A stretch of DNA of 13,011 nucleotides from Bradyrhizobiaceae bacterium. Its GTDB lineage: Bacteria; Pseudomonadota; Alphaproteobacteria; Rhizobiales; Hyphomicrobiaceae. Below are positions 1 through 7,144 of this stretch, piece by piece. The notes beneath the pieces are model-generated. The model did no database searches. It had not been told where the DNA came from and saw nothing but the letters and a program-made list of their open reading frames with translations. Where the stretch lies: positions 1 to 13,011 of the forward strand of contig CANJPN010000130.1 of NCBI GenBank assembly GCA_947475855.1, read 5' to 3'. Every line of letters starts with the position of its first letter. The stretch's first letter is position 1. Position numbers and translations under genes: made by a program.

Positions 1-1
1 A

Positions 2-601
2 AGCGAATTCATTGCGCCGGGTTTGAAAGCCGTCGGCTATGATCCGAAGGAAGCAAAACGGCTGCTGGCTGAAGCGGGCTATGCGAACGGTTTTCCGCGC
101 GAGATCGAAATGCTGCTGATGCCTTGGCCCGGGCGCGCCGAGATGGCTGATGTGGCCGAGGTCGTCGCGGGCTTCTGGGAGAAGAACCTCGGGCTCAAAA
201 TCAAGCGCCGACCGATCGACTGGGCCACGTTCGCGCCCAACTATGGCGCTTCGCGCAAGATGGCATGGGTGTCATGGGCGCACGGGTTCAATCCGCGCGC
301 GTTTCCCGATCCCATCAACGGGATGGATACCTGGCTGCTGAGCACCTCGCGCTACAATTCCGTCGGCGAGTTCCCGCCGGTCGATGCGCTTGCCAGCAAG
401 ATACGTGGGGAGACGGATCGGGCCAAGCGAGTGGATCTCTACAGACAGATGGGGAAGATCCTCAACGAGGGCTACCACGCTGTTACGATCGCGTCCGTAC
501 CTGCTCTTTATGCCTACAACGCCAAACGGATTGCAAGCTATCCACTGCCACCGGGCGAGGCCTACATCGGCGGATATCACCTGGCGGTTCCTGCGCAGTA
601 G
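2..601 (+). CDS. ABC transporter substrate-binding protein, family 5 (peptide/nickel type), C-terminal part
   Basis: The frame is already open at base 2, so only the C-terminal 199 residues are present and the true start lies left of the window. The TTG at 23 is an internal Leu codon, not a start. The first visible residues contain the family 5 signature around G-Y-D-P-K-E-A-K-R-L-L-A-E-A-G-Y, which in DppA/OppA-type proteins begins the C-terminal lobe leading to the closing strands. The protein would be periplasmic and would deliver its ligand to the permease pair encoded directly downstream. The ligand cannot be read from this part: family members bind peptides, but also nickel, glutathione, opines and sugars. 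The stop is TAG at 599-601. A 70-nt gap carrying a perfect palindrome separates it from the first permease gene. Family assignment is firm, specificity unknown. Confidence 0.9.
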   Translation, partial: SEFIAPGLKAVGYDPKEAKRLLAEAGYANGFPREIEMLLMPWPGRAEMADVAEVVAGFWEKNLGLKIKRRPIDWATFAPNYGASRKMAWVSWAHGFNPRAFPDPINGMDTWLLSTSRYNSVGEFPPVDALASKIRGETDRAKRVDLYRQMGKILNEGYHAVTIASVPALYAYNAKRIASYPLPPGEAYIGGYHLAVPAQ

Positions 602-616
602 CCCCTCTCGATCAAG

Positions 617-632
617 CCGCGGAATTCCGCGG
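617..632. repeat. Perfect 16-bp palindrome between binding-protein and permease genes
   Basis: CCGCGGAATTCCGCGG reads the same on both strands. In RNA it can fold as a 6-bp GC-only stem with an AATT loop, and the next outer pair is a G-U wobble. It starts 15 nt after the stop codon of the binding-protein gene and ends 39 nt before the permease ATG. No T-run follows, so it is not a classical intrinsic terminator. By analogy with hairpins between malE and malF in Escherichia coli, it may protect the upstream binding-protein message or pause transcription (inference). Confidence 0.6.
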
Positions 633-671
633 TACTAGACGCACGATCCAGGAACCAGATAAATCCTTCCC

Positions 672-1589
672 ATGCTCCGGTTTACTCTCAGCCGACTTCT
701 GCAAGCCGCAGTCACGCTGTGGATGGTCGCGACGATCGTGTTCTTCCTCGCGCGACTGACGGGCGATCCCGTGGCGCTGCTGGCCGGCGAGAACGCCACC
801 GCCGAATACGAAGCCGAGATGCGGCGGCGGTTCGGTCTCGACCTGCCATTATGGCAGCAGTACCTCGTGTTCCTGAAGCAGCTCTCGATGGGGGATCTTG
901 GCACTTCCATCGTATCGGGCGAACCGGCGATGATGCAGGTCCTTGAACGCTGGCCGGCGACACTTGAAATCGCCGTGGCGGGCGTCATCATCACCCTATC
1001 TCTGGCGCTACCGATCGGCGTCTATGCGGCCGCGAACAGAGGCTCTTGGCTCGACACCTTCGCGCGCGCATTTGCGGTTCTCGGGCAGGCCGTACCGGCA
1101 TTCTGGGTTGGTCTGATCTTCATCCTCGTGTTCGCTGTGCACCTGGGTTGGCTGCCGGCAGGGGGGCGGGGCACGATTTGGCACGTGATCCTCCCGGCGA
1201 TCACCACGGGATGGTTCGCAGTCGCAGGTATCATGAGACTCACGCGTTCGAGTATGTTGGAAGTCCTCGCCAGCGAATACGTCAAGCTCGCGCGCGCCAA
1301 GGGACTTCCCGCGCGGACCGTCATCTGGAAACATGCTTTCCGCAACGCGACGATACCGGTGATCACATTCACCGCGCTGGTCGTGCTCGCACAGTTTCTC
1401 ACAGGGTCGATCGTGGCCGAGACGGTGTTCTCGTATCCCGGCGTCGGCAGCCTCGTGATCGATGCGTTGCGCAAGCGCGACTTCCCGCAATTGCAAGCGG
1501 CCGTGTTCTTCCTGTCGATGCTGTACGTGTTCGTCAATCTAGGCATCGATCTCGTGTACGGTTTCCTCGATCCAAGGATCCGCTCATGA
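672..1589 (+). CDS. dppB: Peptide-type ABC transporter permease, DppB family
   Basis: Inner-membrane permease subunit of a peptide/nickel-type importer, 305 residues, the usual DppB length. The N-terminus has the family pattern: a first membrane helix at about residues 8-29, then a periplasmic domain with R-F-G-L-D-L-P-L-W-Q-Q-Y and G-D-L-G-T-S. Further hydrophobic helices lie roughly at 100-122, 134-157, 170-188, 230-255 and 280-300. The cytoplasmic coupling (EAA-type) loop is E-Y-V-K-L-A-R-A-K-G-L around residues 202-212, followed by the conserved H-A-F-R-N-A-T-I-P-V. The protein ends in D-P-R-I-R-S, typical of the family. The ATG at 672 is preceded by only a weak ribosome site. It should pair with the DppC-type permease encoded 16 nt downstream to form the translocation channel. 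Substrate unknown. Confidence 0.93.
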   Translation: MLRFTLSRLLQAAVTLWMVATIVFFLARLTGDPVALLAGENATAEYEAEMRRRFGLDLPLWQQYLVFLKQLSMGDLGTSIVSGEPAMMQVLERWPATLEIAVAGVIITLSLALPIGVYAAANRGSWLDTFARAFAVLGQAVPAFWVGLIFILVFAVHLGWLPAGGRGTIWHVILPAITTGWFAVAGIMRLTRSSMLEVLASEYVKLARAKGLPARTVIWKHAFRNATIPVITFTALVVLAQFLTGSIVAETVFSYPGVGSLVIDALRKRDFPQLQAAVFFLSMLYVFVNLGIDLVYGFLDPRIRS

Positions 1590-1605
1590 CAATGGCGGAG
1601 CGGAC

Positions 1606-2505
1606 ATGGCATTGAGCAAAGGAAGCGGGGCTCCACGCCTCGCGGCGGGCAAAGGGCATCCGCTCGGTCTGTGGCACCAACTACGCGAGCTGCCGCTCGT
1701 CCCGATGGGTGCGATTGCTCTGCTGCTCGTCATGGCGATCGCCGCGCCTTTGCTGGCGCCCTATCCCCCGACGGAGCAAAGCCTGCTCGATCGGTTGATG
1801 CCACCGTTCTGGATCGCAGGCGGGGATCTTTTGCATCCGCTCGGTACGGATCACTACGGTCGTGATGTGCTGAGCCGCGTCATCTGGGGCGCGCGCGTTT
1901 CCCTCAGCGTTGCTCTGGTCGCAATCGTCGTAGCCGGCGCGATCGGCACGGTCGTTGGAATCATCGCGGGCTATTTCGGCGGGTTCATCGAAATCGCACT
2001 GATGCGCGTCGCGGACGCGTTCCTCGCCATTCCCGCGGTACTCGTCGCGATCATGCTCGGGGCAACGCTGGGGCCCAGCTTCGAGAACGTCGTCGCCGTC
2101 ATCGGCCTTCTCTATTGGCCCCGCTATGCGCGACAGGTGCGAGGCGAAACACTGGCGATCAAGGGGAGCGACTATGTGAAGCTCGCGCGCGTGGCCGGCT
2201 GTTCGTCGACACGCATTCTGGCAACACACATCTTTCCCAATCTCGTGCCGTCACTGCTGGTGCTCGCGAGCCTGCAAGTCGGAGCGGCGATCATTCTGGA
2301 AGCGACGCTCAGCTTTCTCGGCGTCGGCATTCCACCGCCTCAACCTGCATGGGGCGTCATCGTAGAAGACGGCCGCGGCATGCTGGCGAGCGCGTGGTGG
2401 ATCTCGCTGTTTCCAGGCCTCGCCATCGCGATCACGGTGCTGGCGTTCAACCTGACCGGGGACTGGATCCGCGACCGGCTCGATCCAAAGCTTCGGAGCC
2501 GCTGA
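1606..2505 (+). CDS. dppC: Peptide-type ABC transporter permease, DppC family
   Basis: Second inner-membrane permease of the same importer, 299 residues, normal for DppC. It has the N-terminal membrane helix at about 31-52 followed by L-A-P-Y-P-P, then the DppC hallmark H-P-L-G-T-D-H-Y-G-R-D-V-L-S-R near residue 80. Further helices follow, with a coupling loop around residues 185-212 containing G-S-D-Y-V-K-L-A-R-V-A-G and H-I-F-P-N. Near the C-terminus are E-A-T-L-S-F-L-G-V-G-I-P-P-P, P-A-W-G and D-R-L-D-P-K-L-R, all standard for the family. The start is fixed by GGAG at 1597-1600, five bases before the ATG. The gene lies 16 nt after dppB and one base before dppD, so the operon is tightly packed. 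Confidence 0.93.
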   Translation: MALSKGSGAPRLAAGKGHPLGLWHQLRELPLVPMGAIALLLVMAIAAPLLAPYPPTEQSLLDRLMPPFWIAGGDLLHPLGTDHYGRDVLSRVIWGARVSLSVALVAIVVAGAIGTVVGIIAGYFGGFIEIALMRVADAFLAIPAVLVAIMLGATLGPSFENVVAVIGLLYWPRYARQVRGETLAIKGSDYVKLARVAGCSSTRILATHIFPNLVPSLLVLASLQVGAAIILEATLSFLGVGIPPPQPAWGVIVEDGRGMLASAWWISLFPGLAIAITVLAFNLTGDWIRDRLDPKLRSR

Positions 2506-2506
2506 G

Positions 2507-3490
2507 ATGAGCAGCGCACCAGTGCTGAAAGTGGAAGGTCTCGTCACGGAACTGCGCAGCGGTGGAGGTTCCGTGCGCGCGGTCGACGACGTTTCGTTCG
2601 AAATCAATGCCGGCGAAACGCTGGGGCTCGTTGGCGAATCCGGTTCGGGCAAGAGCATGACGTGCCTGTCGATCCTGCGGCTCATTCCGTCGAGCGTCGG
2701 CCGGGTCACCGGCGGGCGCGTCGTGCTCGAGGGCACGGACCTGATGACGCTCGACGAAGCCCAAATGCGGCACCATCGGGGCCGGCGCATCAGCATCATC
2801 CTGCAAGACCCGATGACGTCGCTCAATCCTGTGCTTCGGATAGGCGATCAGGTTGGGGAAGCGATTAAACTCTATCGGGGCCTCGAAGGGCCCGCGCTGC
2901 GCGACGCGATCGTCGATGGGCTGCGCGCGATGCGGATCCCCGCGCCCGAACAGCGCGTCAGTGCATATCCGCACGAGCTCAGCGGCGGCATGCGACAGCG
3001 GGTCGGTGCCGCGATCGCGATGGCGGGACCGCCTGCGGTGCTGATTGCCGACGAGCCGACGACTGCACTCGACGCGACAGTGCAATCGCAACTCCTCGCG
3101 CTGCTGAAAGACGTGCAGAGAGAGACAGGGCTCGCCATCCTATTCGTGACGCACGACTTCGGCATCGTTGCCACCATCTGCGACCGCGTGGCAGTGATGT
3201 ACGCTGGCCGCATCGTCGAGCTGGCCCCGGTGGCGGAGCTGTTCGCGAACCCGCGCCATCCCTACACGGAAGCGCTGCTGCGCTCGGTGCCTGATCTCGA
3301 CGTCGACGTCGAACGCCTCTACAGCATCGAGGGGCAACCGCCGGCACTGGACGACTTGCCGGCAGGATGCAGCTTCGCGCCACGCTGCGCCTATGCCCGT
3401 GATGTCTGCCGGGAGCGAGGCCCACCGCGCATCGAGGCGGGCCCCCTTCATCATGCCTCCTGCTGGAAACTGGCTGGCTATGGCGACTGA
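2507..3490 (+). CDS. dppD: Peptide-type ABC transporter ATPase, DppD family
   Basis: Cytoplasmic ATP-hydrolysing subunit, 327 residues, usual DppD/OppD length. Visible motifs: Walker A G-E-S-G-S-G-K-S at residues 43-50, Q-loop in I-I-L-Q-D-P-M-T-S-L-N-P, signature L-S-G-G-M-R-Q-R from residue 158, Walker B ending D182-E183, and switch histidine H216 in V-T-H-D. The C-terminal extension carries the oligopeptide-transporter domain with P-A-G-C-S-F-A-P-R-C and two later cysteines (four in all). In some OppD/DppD homologues these cysteines hold an iron-sulfur cluster; whether they do here is untested. The ATG follows the dppC stop after a single base, implying coupled translation. It should form an ATPase heterodimer with the next gene product. 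Confidence 0.94.
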   Translation: MSSAPVLKVEGLVTELRSGGGSVRAVDDVSFEINAGETLGLVGESGSGKSMTCLSILRLIPSSVGRVTGGRVVLEGTDLMTLDEAQMRHHRGRRISIILQDPMTSLNPVLRIGDQVGEAIKLYRGLEGPALRDAIVDGLRAMRIPAPEQRVSAYPHELSGGMRQRVGAAIAMAGPPAVLIADEPTTALDATVQSQLLALLKDVQRETGLAILFVTHDFGIVATICDRVAVMYAGRIVELAPVAELFANPRHPYTEALLRSVPDLDVDVERLYSIEGQPPALDDLPAGCSFAPRCAYARDVCRERGPPRIEAGPLHHASCWKLAGYGD

Positions 3491-4484
3491 CGCTCCCCTC
3501 CTAGAGTTGACGGACGTGCGCAAGCACTACGCTGTCTCCGGTGGCCCGCTGGGGCTTAAGACCGTCGGCGCCGTGCGCGCAGTGGACGGCTTGTCATTCT
3601 CGGTTCGGGCCGGCGAGACGCTGAGCATCGTCGGCGAATCCGGTTGCGGGAAGACGACGACGGCGCGGCTCATCCTAAAGCTCGAAGAGCCGACAGCCGG
3701 CGCGATTTCGTTCGAAGGGAGGCGCCTCGACACGCTCGATGCAGCAGGTTTGCGTCACTTCCGGGGAAGCGTACAGGCCGTGTTCCAGGATCCGTGGAGC
3801 TCGCTCAATCCTCGCATGACGGTTGGCCGCATCATCGCCGAACCGATGATCGTTCAGGCCAGACTGTCGCGTCAGGACCGACAGGATCGCGTCGCGGAGC
3901 TGATGACCCAAGTCGGCTTGCGGCGCGAGCAGGCGGAACTCTATCCGCATCAGTTCTCGGGCGGACAGAGACAACGGATCGCGATCGCGCGGGCGCTGAG
4001 CGTCGATCCGAAATTGATCGTTCTAGATGAGCCGGTGTCCGCTCTCGACGTTTCGATCCGTGCACAGATCCTCAACCTGCTGAAGGATCTACAGGACCGG
4101 CTCGGGCTCAGCTACGTGATGATAGCGCACCATTTGGCGACGGTGCGTCACATGAGCCACCACGTCGCCGTGATGTATCTCGGGCAACTCGTCGAAATCG
4201 CGCCGGGGCGCGAGCTTTTCCGGCGGCCACTTCATCCCTATACGCAAGCACTCTATTCGGCGGCGCTATCGACCCACGTAGGGCGGCCTCTGAGTGAGCC
4301 TGCATTGAAGGGCGAGATACCCTCGCCCCTCAATCCACCTTCCGGTTGCCGGTTCCATCCGAGATGCCCGCACGCGCTTGCCGAGTGCAGCGCTTCGGAA
4401 CCGGCACTGGTCGAGATCGAGCCTGGACGACGTGTGCAGGATTGCAGTTGTGTCCGGCGGCTGATCAGCGCCGCGGCGAAGTGA
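3480..4484 (+). CDS. dppF: Peptide-type ABC transporter ATPase, DppF family
   Basis: Second ATPase of the importer, 334 residues from the ATG at 3480. That start overlaps the dppD stop by 11 nt and gives the normal family beginning M-A-T-D-A-P-L-L-E-L-T-D-V. In-frame starts at 3393 and 3453 exist, but they would place unrelated residues over the cysteine-rich end of dppD. Motifs: Walker A G-E-S-G-C-G-K-T at 52-59, Q-loop V-F-Q-D-P-W-S-S-L-N-P, signature F-S-G-G-Q-R-Q-R at 159-166, Walker B D183-E184. The switch region reads I-A-H-H-L-A, so H217 is retained while the usual following Asp is His218. The C-terminal domain has S-G-C-R-F-H-P-R-C plus later cysteines, as in OppF/DppF. It is the last gene of the operon and faces the molybdenum hydroxylase gene tail to tail. 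Confidence 0.93.
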   Translation: MATDAPLLELTDVRKHYAVSGGPLGLKTVGAVRAVDGLSFSVRAGETLSIVGESGCGKTTTARLILKLEEPTAGAISFEGRRLDTLDAAGLRHFRGSVQAVFQDPWSSLNPRMTVGRIIAEPMIVQARLSRQDRQDRVAELMTQVGLRREQAELYPHQFSGGQRQRIAIARALSVDPKLIVLDEPVSALDVSIRAQILNLLKDLQDRLGLSYVMIAHHLATVRHMSHHVAVMYLGQLVEIAPGRELFRRPLHPYTQALYSAALSTHVGRPLSEPALKGEIPSPLNPPSGCRFHPRCPHALAECSASEPALVEIEPGRRVQDCSCVRRLISAAAK

Positions 4485-4496
4485 GTCTGCGGTTCC

Positions 4497-6884
4497 TCAG
4501 GTTTGATGCTGTCGGGCGGCATTGAGAGCTGCCACGACGCGCTGCGGAGTCACGGGAGACGACAGCAACTCGGCCCCAAGGACCTTGAGTGCGTCGTTGA
4601 TCGCATTCGTTAGTGCAGCCGGTGGTGCAATCGCACCGCCTTCGCCCAGCCCTTTCTGGCCGAAGCGAGTATAGGGCGATGGGGTCTCCATGTGGAGAAT
4701 GCGGACACGGGGCATCTCGCCGGAGCCGGGCAGGAGATACTCGGCAAGGGTGGTGCCGAGCGGCTGACCTTGGGCGTCGTAGGGCATTTCCTCGTAGAAC
4801 GCGGTGCCGATTCCCTGGGCGATGCCGCCGATGATCTGGCCATCGACAATCATCGGATTAACAAGCGTGCCGCCGTCCTCGACGACGACATAATCGAGCA
4901 TCTCGACGGCGCCGGTTTCCGTGTCGACAGCGACGACCGCCGCATGCGCTGCGTAGCTGAAGGTGCCGGTATCGCGCTTCGCCTTGTAGCCGGCGACGAC
5001 TTCGAGACCACCGGGATCGACGTCGGCGGGCAAGTCCTGCGGGCGGCGATAGAACGTGCGGGCGATGTCGGCGACGGCCACCTTGGAGCTAGCCGAAACG
5101 ACGAATCCGCCGTCGAGGCGAACATCGGATTCACGCGCCTGCAGCAGCTTGGCGCCGATTCGCAGAATGCGCTCCGCGAGCTGGTCGCAGGCGGCAGCGA
5201 CTGCTCCGCCCGACATGATCATGCAGCGCGAGCCCCACGTGCCCGTGGAGTAGGGCGACAATCCGGTATCGCCGTGGCTCACCTTGATGTGATCGTGCGG
5301 CACCCCGAGAATCGAATGGGCCACCTGCGATAAAGTCGTCTCCAGGCCCTGTCCGTGGCTGTGCGCGCCGATACGGATCTCAAGGCCGCCATCGGGCGTG
5401 AAGCGCGCGTGGCATTGCTCGTGGCCAGGGACAAAGGGAATACCCCAAGACGCATAAACGCTGGTGCCGTGGCCGGCCTGCTCGGAATACATCGCGAGGC
5501 CCAGACCGATTCTACGGCCGTCCGGTTCGCCACGCTTCTGGCGTTCACGCACGCTATCGAGGCCGATCGCCTCGACAGCACGGCGCAACGCTTCCGGGTA
5601 GTCGCCGGAATCGAAGTGGCGCTTTGCGATGTTATCGAACGGCATCTGCTCGGGCCTCACGAGGCTCTTGCGGCGCAACTCCGCTGGCTCGACTCCGGCT
5701 TCGCGCGCCAACGCGTCGAGCGTGACTTCCAGCGCGAAGCACACGCCGGTGCGCGCGACGCCACGATAAGGCAGGATCGGCGGCTTGTTGGTGGCGGCCG
5801 TGATCGTCTTACAGCGATAGTGCGGGAAGTCGTAGAGGCCCGGCAGAATGCTGCCGACCTGGCCGGCTTCGAGGCAGGCGGAAAACGGGTAAGCGGAGTA
5901 CGCGCCGGCATCCACCGTGGCTTGGCAATCGAGAGCGAGCAGTCGGCCTTGTGCGTCGGCGTAGGCGGTGAGCTTGTAGTGGTGCTCGCGGCAGTCGGCG
6001 CCGGCGGTGAGGTTCTCGCGGCGATCCTCGATCCAGCGCAGGGGAGTGCCGAGGCGCTTTGCGGCCCACGCCAGCGCCACCTCCTCGCCGAGCAGAACGC
6101 CCTTGTAGCCGAAGCCGCCACCGACATCAGGCGCGATGACGCGGATCTGGCCTTCATCCAAGCCAAGACATTCGGCGAGGCCCGAGCGGACGATGTGCGG
6201 CTGCTGGGTCGAACTCGTGACGATGATTTGGCCGACGCGCGAATCCCATTCGGCGATCACACCGCGGCCCTCCATCGGGCTCATGACTTGCCGTGCGGTT
6301 CGCAGTTCGCGTTCGACCTTGAATTTGGCACTCGCGATTGCGGCCTCGAAATCAACATCTGTGCTGGTGGTGAGGAAAACGTTGTCGCCCCACTGCTCGT
6401 GTAGCAGCGGCGCGCCGGGGCGCAAAGCTGCCAGCATGTCGGTGACTGCGGGGAGTACCTCGTAGTCGACATCGATCCGGGCTGCGATGTCCTCGGCTTC
6501 TGCGCGCGTTGCGGCCATGCACATCGCAACGGGCTCGCCGACGTGGCGCACCTTGTCCGATGCGAGGATCGGCTGCAGTGACGACTTGAATCCGGGGAGT
6601 GCGGTGTCTGCGCGGATCGCTGTCACACCGGCGAGGTCGCCTGCGAGGAAGACCTGGGATACGAACTCTTCGGGCACTGTGATCCCGCGAATTCGTGCGT
6701 GCGCCACGGGCGAGCGCAGGAAAGCCACCTCCTGCATCCCGGGGATCGCGAGATCGGCCACGAAGCGCCCCTGGCCGCGGAGATAGCGGTCGTCCTCTTT
6801 GCGCTTCAACGGCGCGCCGATACCCTGCTCGGTCGAGATGCCCTGCTCAGCCAATCTCTCTTCGGCCGCTCCGGCCGCTCCCAT
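4497..6884 (-). CDS. Xanthine dehydrogenase-family molybdopterin-binding large subunit
   Basis: Predicted cytoplasmic molybdenum hydroxylase subunit of about 795 residues, the usual length for CoxL/XdhB-type large subunits. It carries the molybdenum-pterin cofactor and hydroxylates its substrate with water-derived oxygen. In order (numbered from the ATG at 6884): N-terminal I-G-A-P-L-K-R-K-E-D-D-R-Y-L-R-G near 22-37, the hammerhead domain, G-G-G-F-G-Y-K at 255-261, active-site loop P-Y-R-G-V-A-R at 372-378, cofactor-binding H-G-Q-G around 510-513 and G-T-W-G-S-R near 548, and catalytic Glu748 in G-L-G-E-G-G. The loop lacks the cysteine of true CO dehydrogenase (form I, A-Y-x-C-S-F-R), so CO oxidation is unlikely. 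No FAD or 2Fe-2S subunit gene is adjacent. The frame also extends to a TTG at 6902, but neither start has a convincing ribosome site. Substrate unknown; N-heterocycles and aldehydes are typical for the family. Confidence 0.9.
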   Translation of the reverse strand: MGAAGAAEERLAEQGISTEQGIGAPLKRKEDDRYLRGQGRFVADLAIPGMQEVAFLRSPVAHARIRGITVPEEFVSQVFLAGDLAGVTAIRADTALPGFKSSLQPILASDKVRHVGEPVAMCMAATRAEAEDIAARIDVDYEVLPAVTDMLAALRPGAPLLHEQWGDNVFLTTSTDVDFEAAIASAKFKVERELRTARQVMSPMEGRGVIAEWDSRVGQIIVTSSTQQPHIVRSGLAECLGLDEGQIRVIAPDVGGGFGYKGVLLGEEVALAWAAKRLGTPLRWIEDRRENLTAGADCREHHYKLTAYADAQGRLLALDCQATVDAGAYSAYPFSACLEAGQVGSILPGLYDFPHYRCKTITAATNKPPILPYRGVARTGVCFALEVTLDALAREAGVEPAELRRKSLVRPEQMPFDNIAKRHFDSGDYPEALRRAVEAIGLDSVRERQKRGEPDGRRIGLGLAMYSEQAGHGTSVYASWGIPFVPGHEQCHARFTPDGGLEIRIGAHSHGQGLETTLSQVAHSILGVPHDHIKVSHGDTGLSPYSTGTWGSRCMIMSGGAVAAACDQLAERILRIGAKLLQARESDVRLDGGFVVSASSKVAVADIARTFYRRPQDLPADVDPGGLEVVAGYKAKRDTGTFSYAAHAAVVAVDTETGAVEMLDYVVVEDGGTLVNPMIVDGQIIGGIAQGIGTAFYEEMPYDAQGQPLGTTLAEYLLPGSGEMPRVRILHMETPSPYTRFGQKGLGEGGAIAPPAALTNAINDALKVLGAELLSSPVTPQRVVAALNAARQHQT

Positions 6885-7144
6885 TTCATCGATTACGTCC
6901 AATCAGCGCAAGGCGCTTCGAACAGCTGGCCAAGATAGCTGTGCGAGGCAGCACGTCCACCTCTATCTCGGTGCGTTCGCCTGCCTCGAAAGCAGAACAT
7001 GATTGGACAGAAAATCGGCAACCGCCTACTAATGAGGCACTTCCGGTTTTTGCGCGATTTCATGGCTTGCCAGTAAGTGCGCCTCAGCAATAGTGGTGCA
7101 TCAGGTAAATTGGCCTAACCAAAATCACAGTTCGGAGTAACGAG
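6885..7144. promoter_or_regulatory. Divergent intergenic region between hydroxylase and HAAT transporter genes
   Basis: These 260 bases separate two divergently transcribed units and must contain the start signals of both, unless the hydroxylase gene begins at its alternative TTG (6902). I see no convincing gene here. Visible structure: an 8-bp inverted repeat at 6944-6951/6981-6988, a small dyad TTGG-N5-CCAA at 7110-7122, and a clear ribosome site GGAG at 7134-7137, seven bases before the ATG at 7145. A TTGCCA at 7067-7072 could be a -35 element, but no good -10 box follows at the right distance, so I do not call a promoter position. Confidence 0.5.
6944..6988. repeat. 8-bp inverted repeat in the divergent intergenic region
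   Basis: CGAGGCAG at 6944-6951 is matched by its exact reverse complement CTGCCTCG at 6981-6988, with 29 bases between. It could be a regulator-binding dyad or a leader hairpin for the hydroxylase or the transporter operon. An 8-bp match in about 260 GC-rich bases can also occur by chance. Confidence 0.3.

Noticed and set aside
23..601. TTG at 23 as the start of a 192-residue gene
   Set aside because: The frame is open to the left edge and the residues before it continue the binding-protein pattern, so this is an internal codon of a truncated gene.
3393..3479. Longer N-terminus for the DppF-type ATPase starting at 3393 or 3453
   Set aside because: These starts overlap the conserved cysteine-rich end of dppD, and the added residues do not resemble the family. 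The ATG at 3480 gives the normal N-terminus with an 11-nt overlap.
5355..6404. 349-residue open frame on the + strand, antisense to the hydroxylase gene
   Set aside because: The - strand frame encodes a well-conserved family protein. The + strand product has no recognisable motif and is explained by GC-rich codon bias in the opposite frame.
4497..6902. Reading the large subunit as aerobic CO dehydrogenase (coxL)
   Set aside because: The form I loop A-Y-x-C-S-F-R with its copper-binding cysteine is absent (P-Y-R-G-V-A-R instead), and no coxM or coxS genes are adjacent.
7067..7096. sigma70-type promoter with TTGCCA as -35
   Set aside because: The sequence 17 bases downstream (around TAGTGG) is a poor -10 box, so the position cannot be supported.
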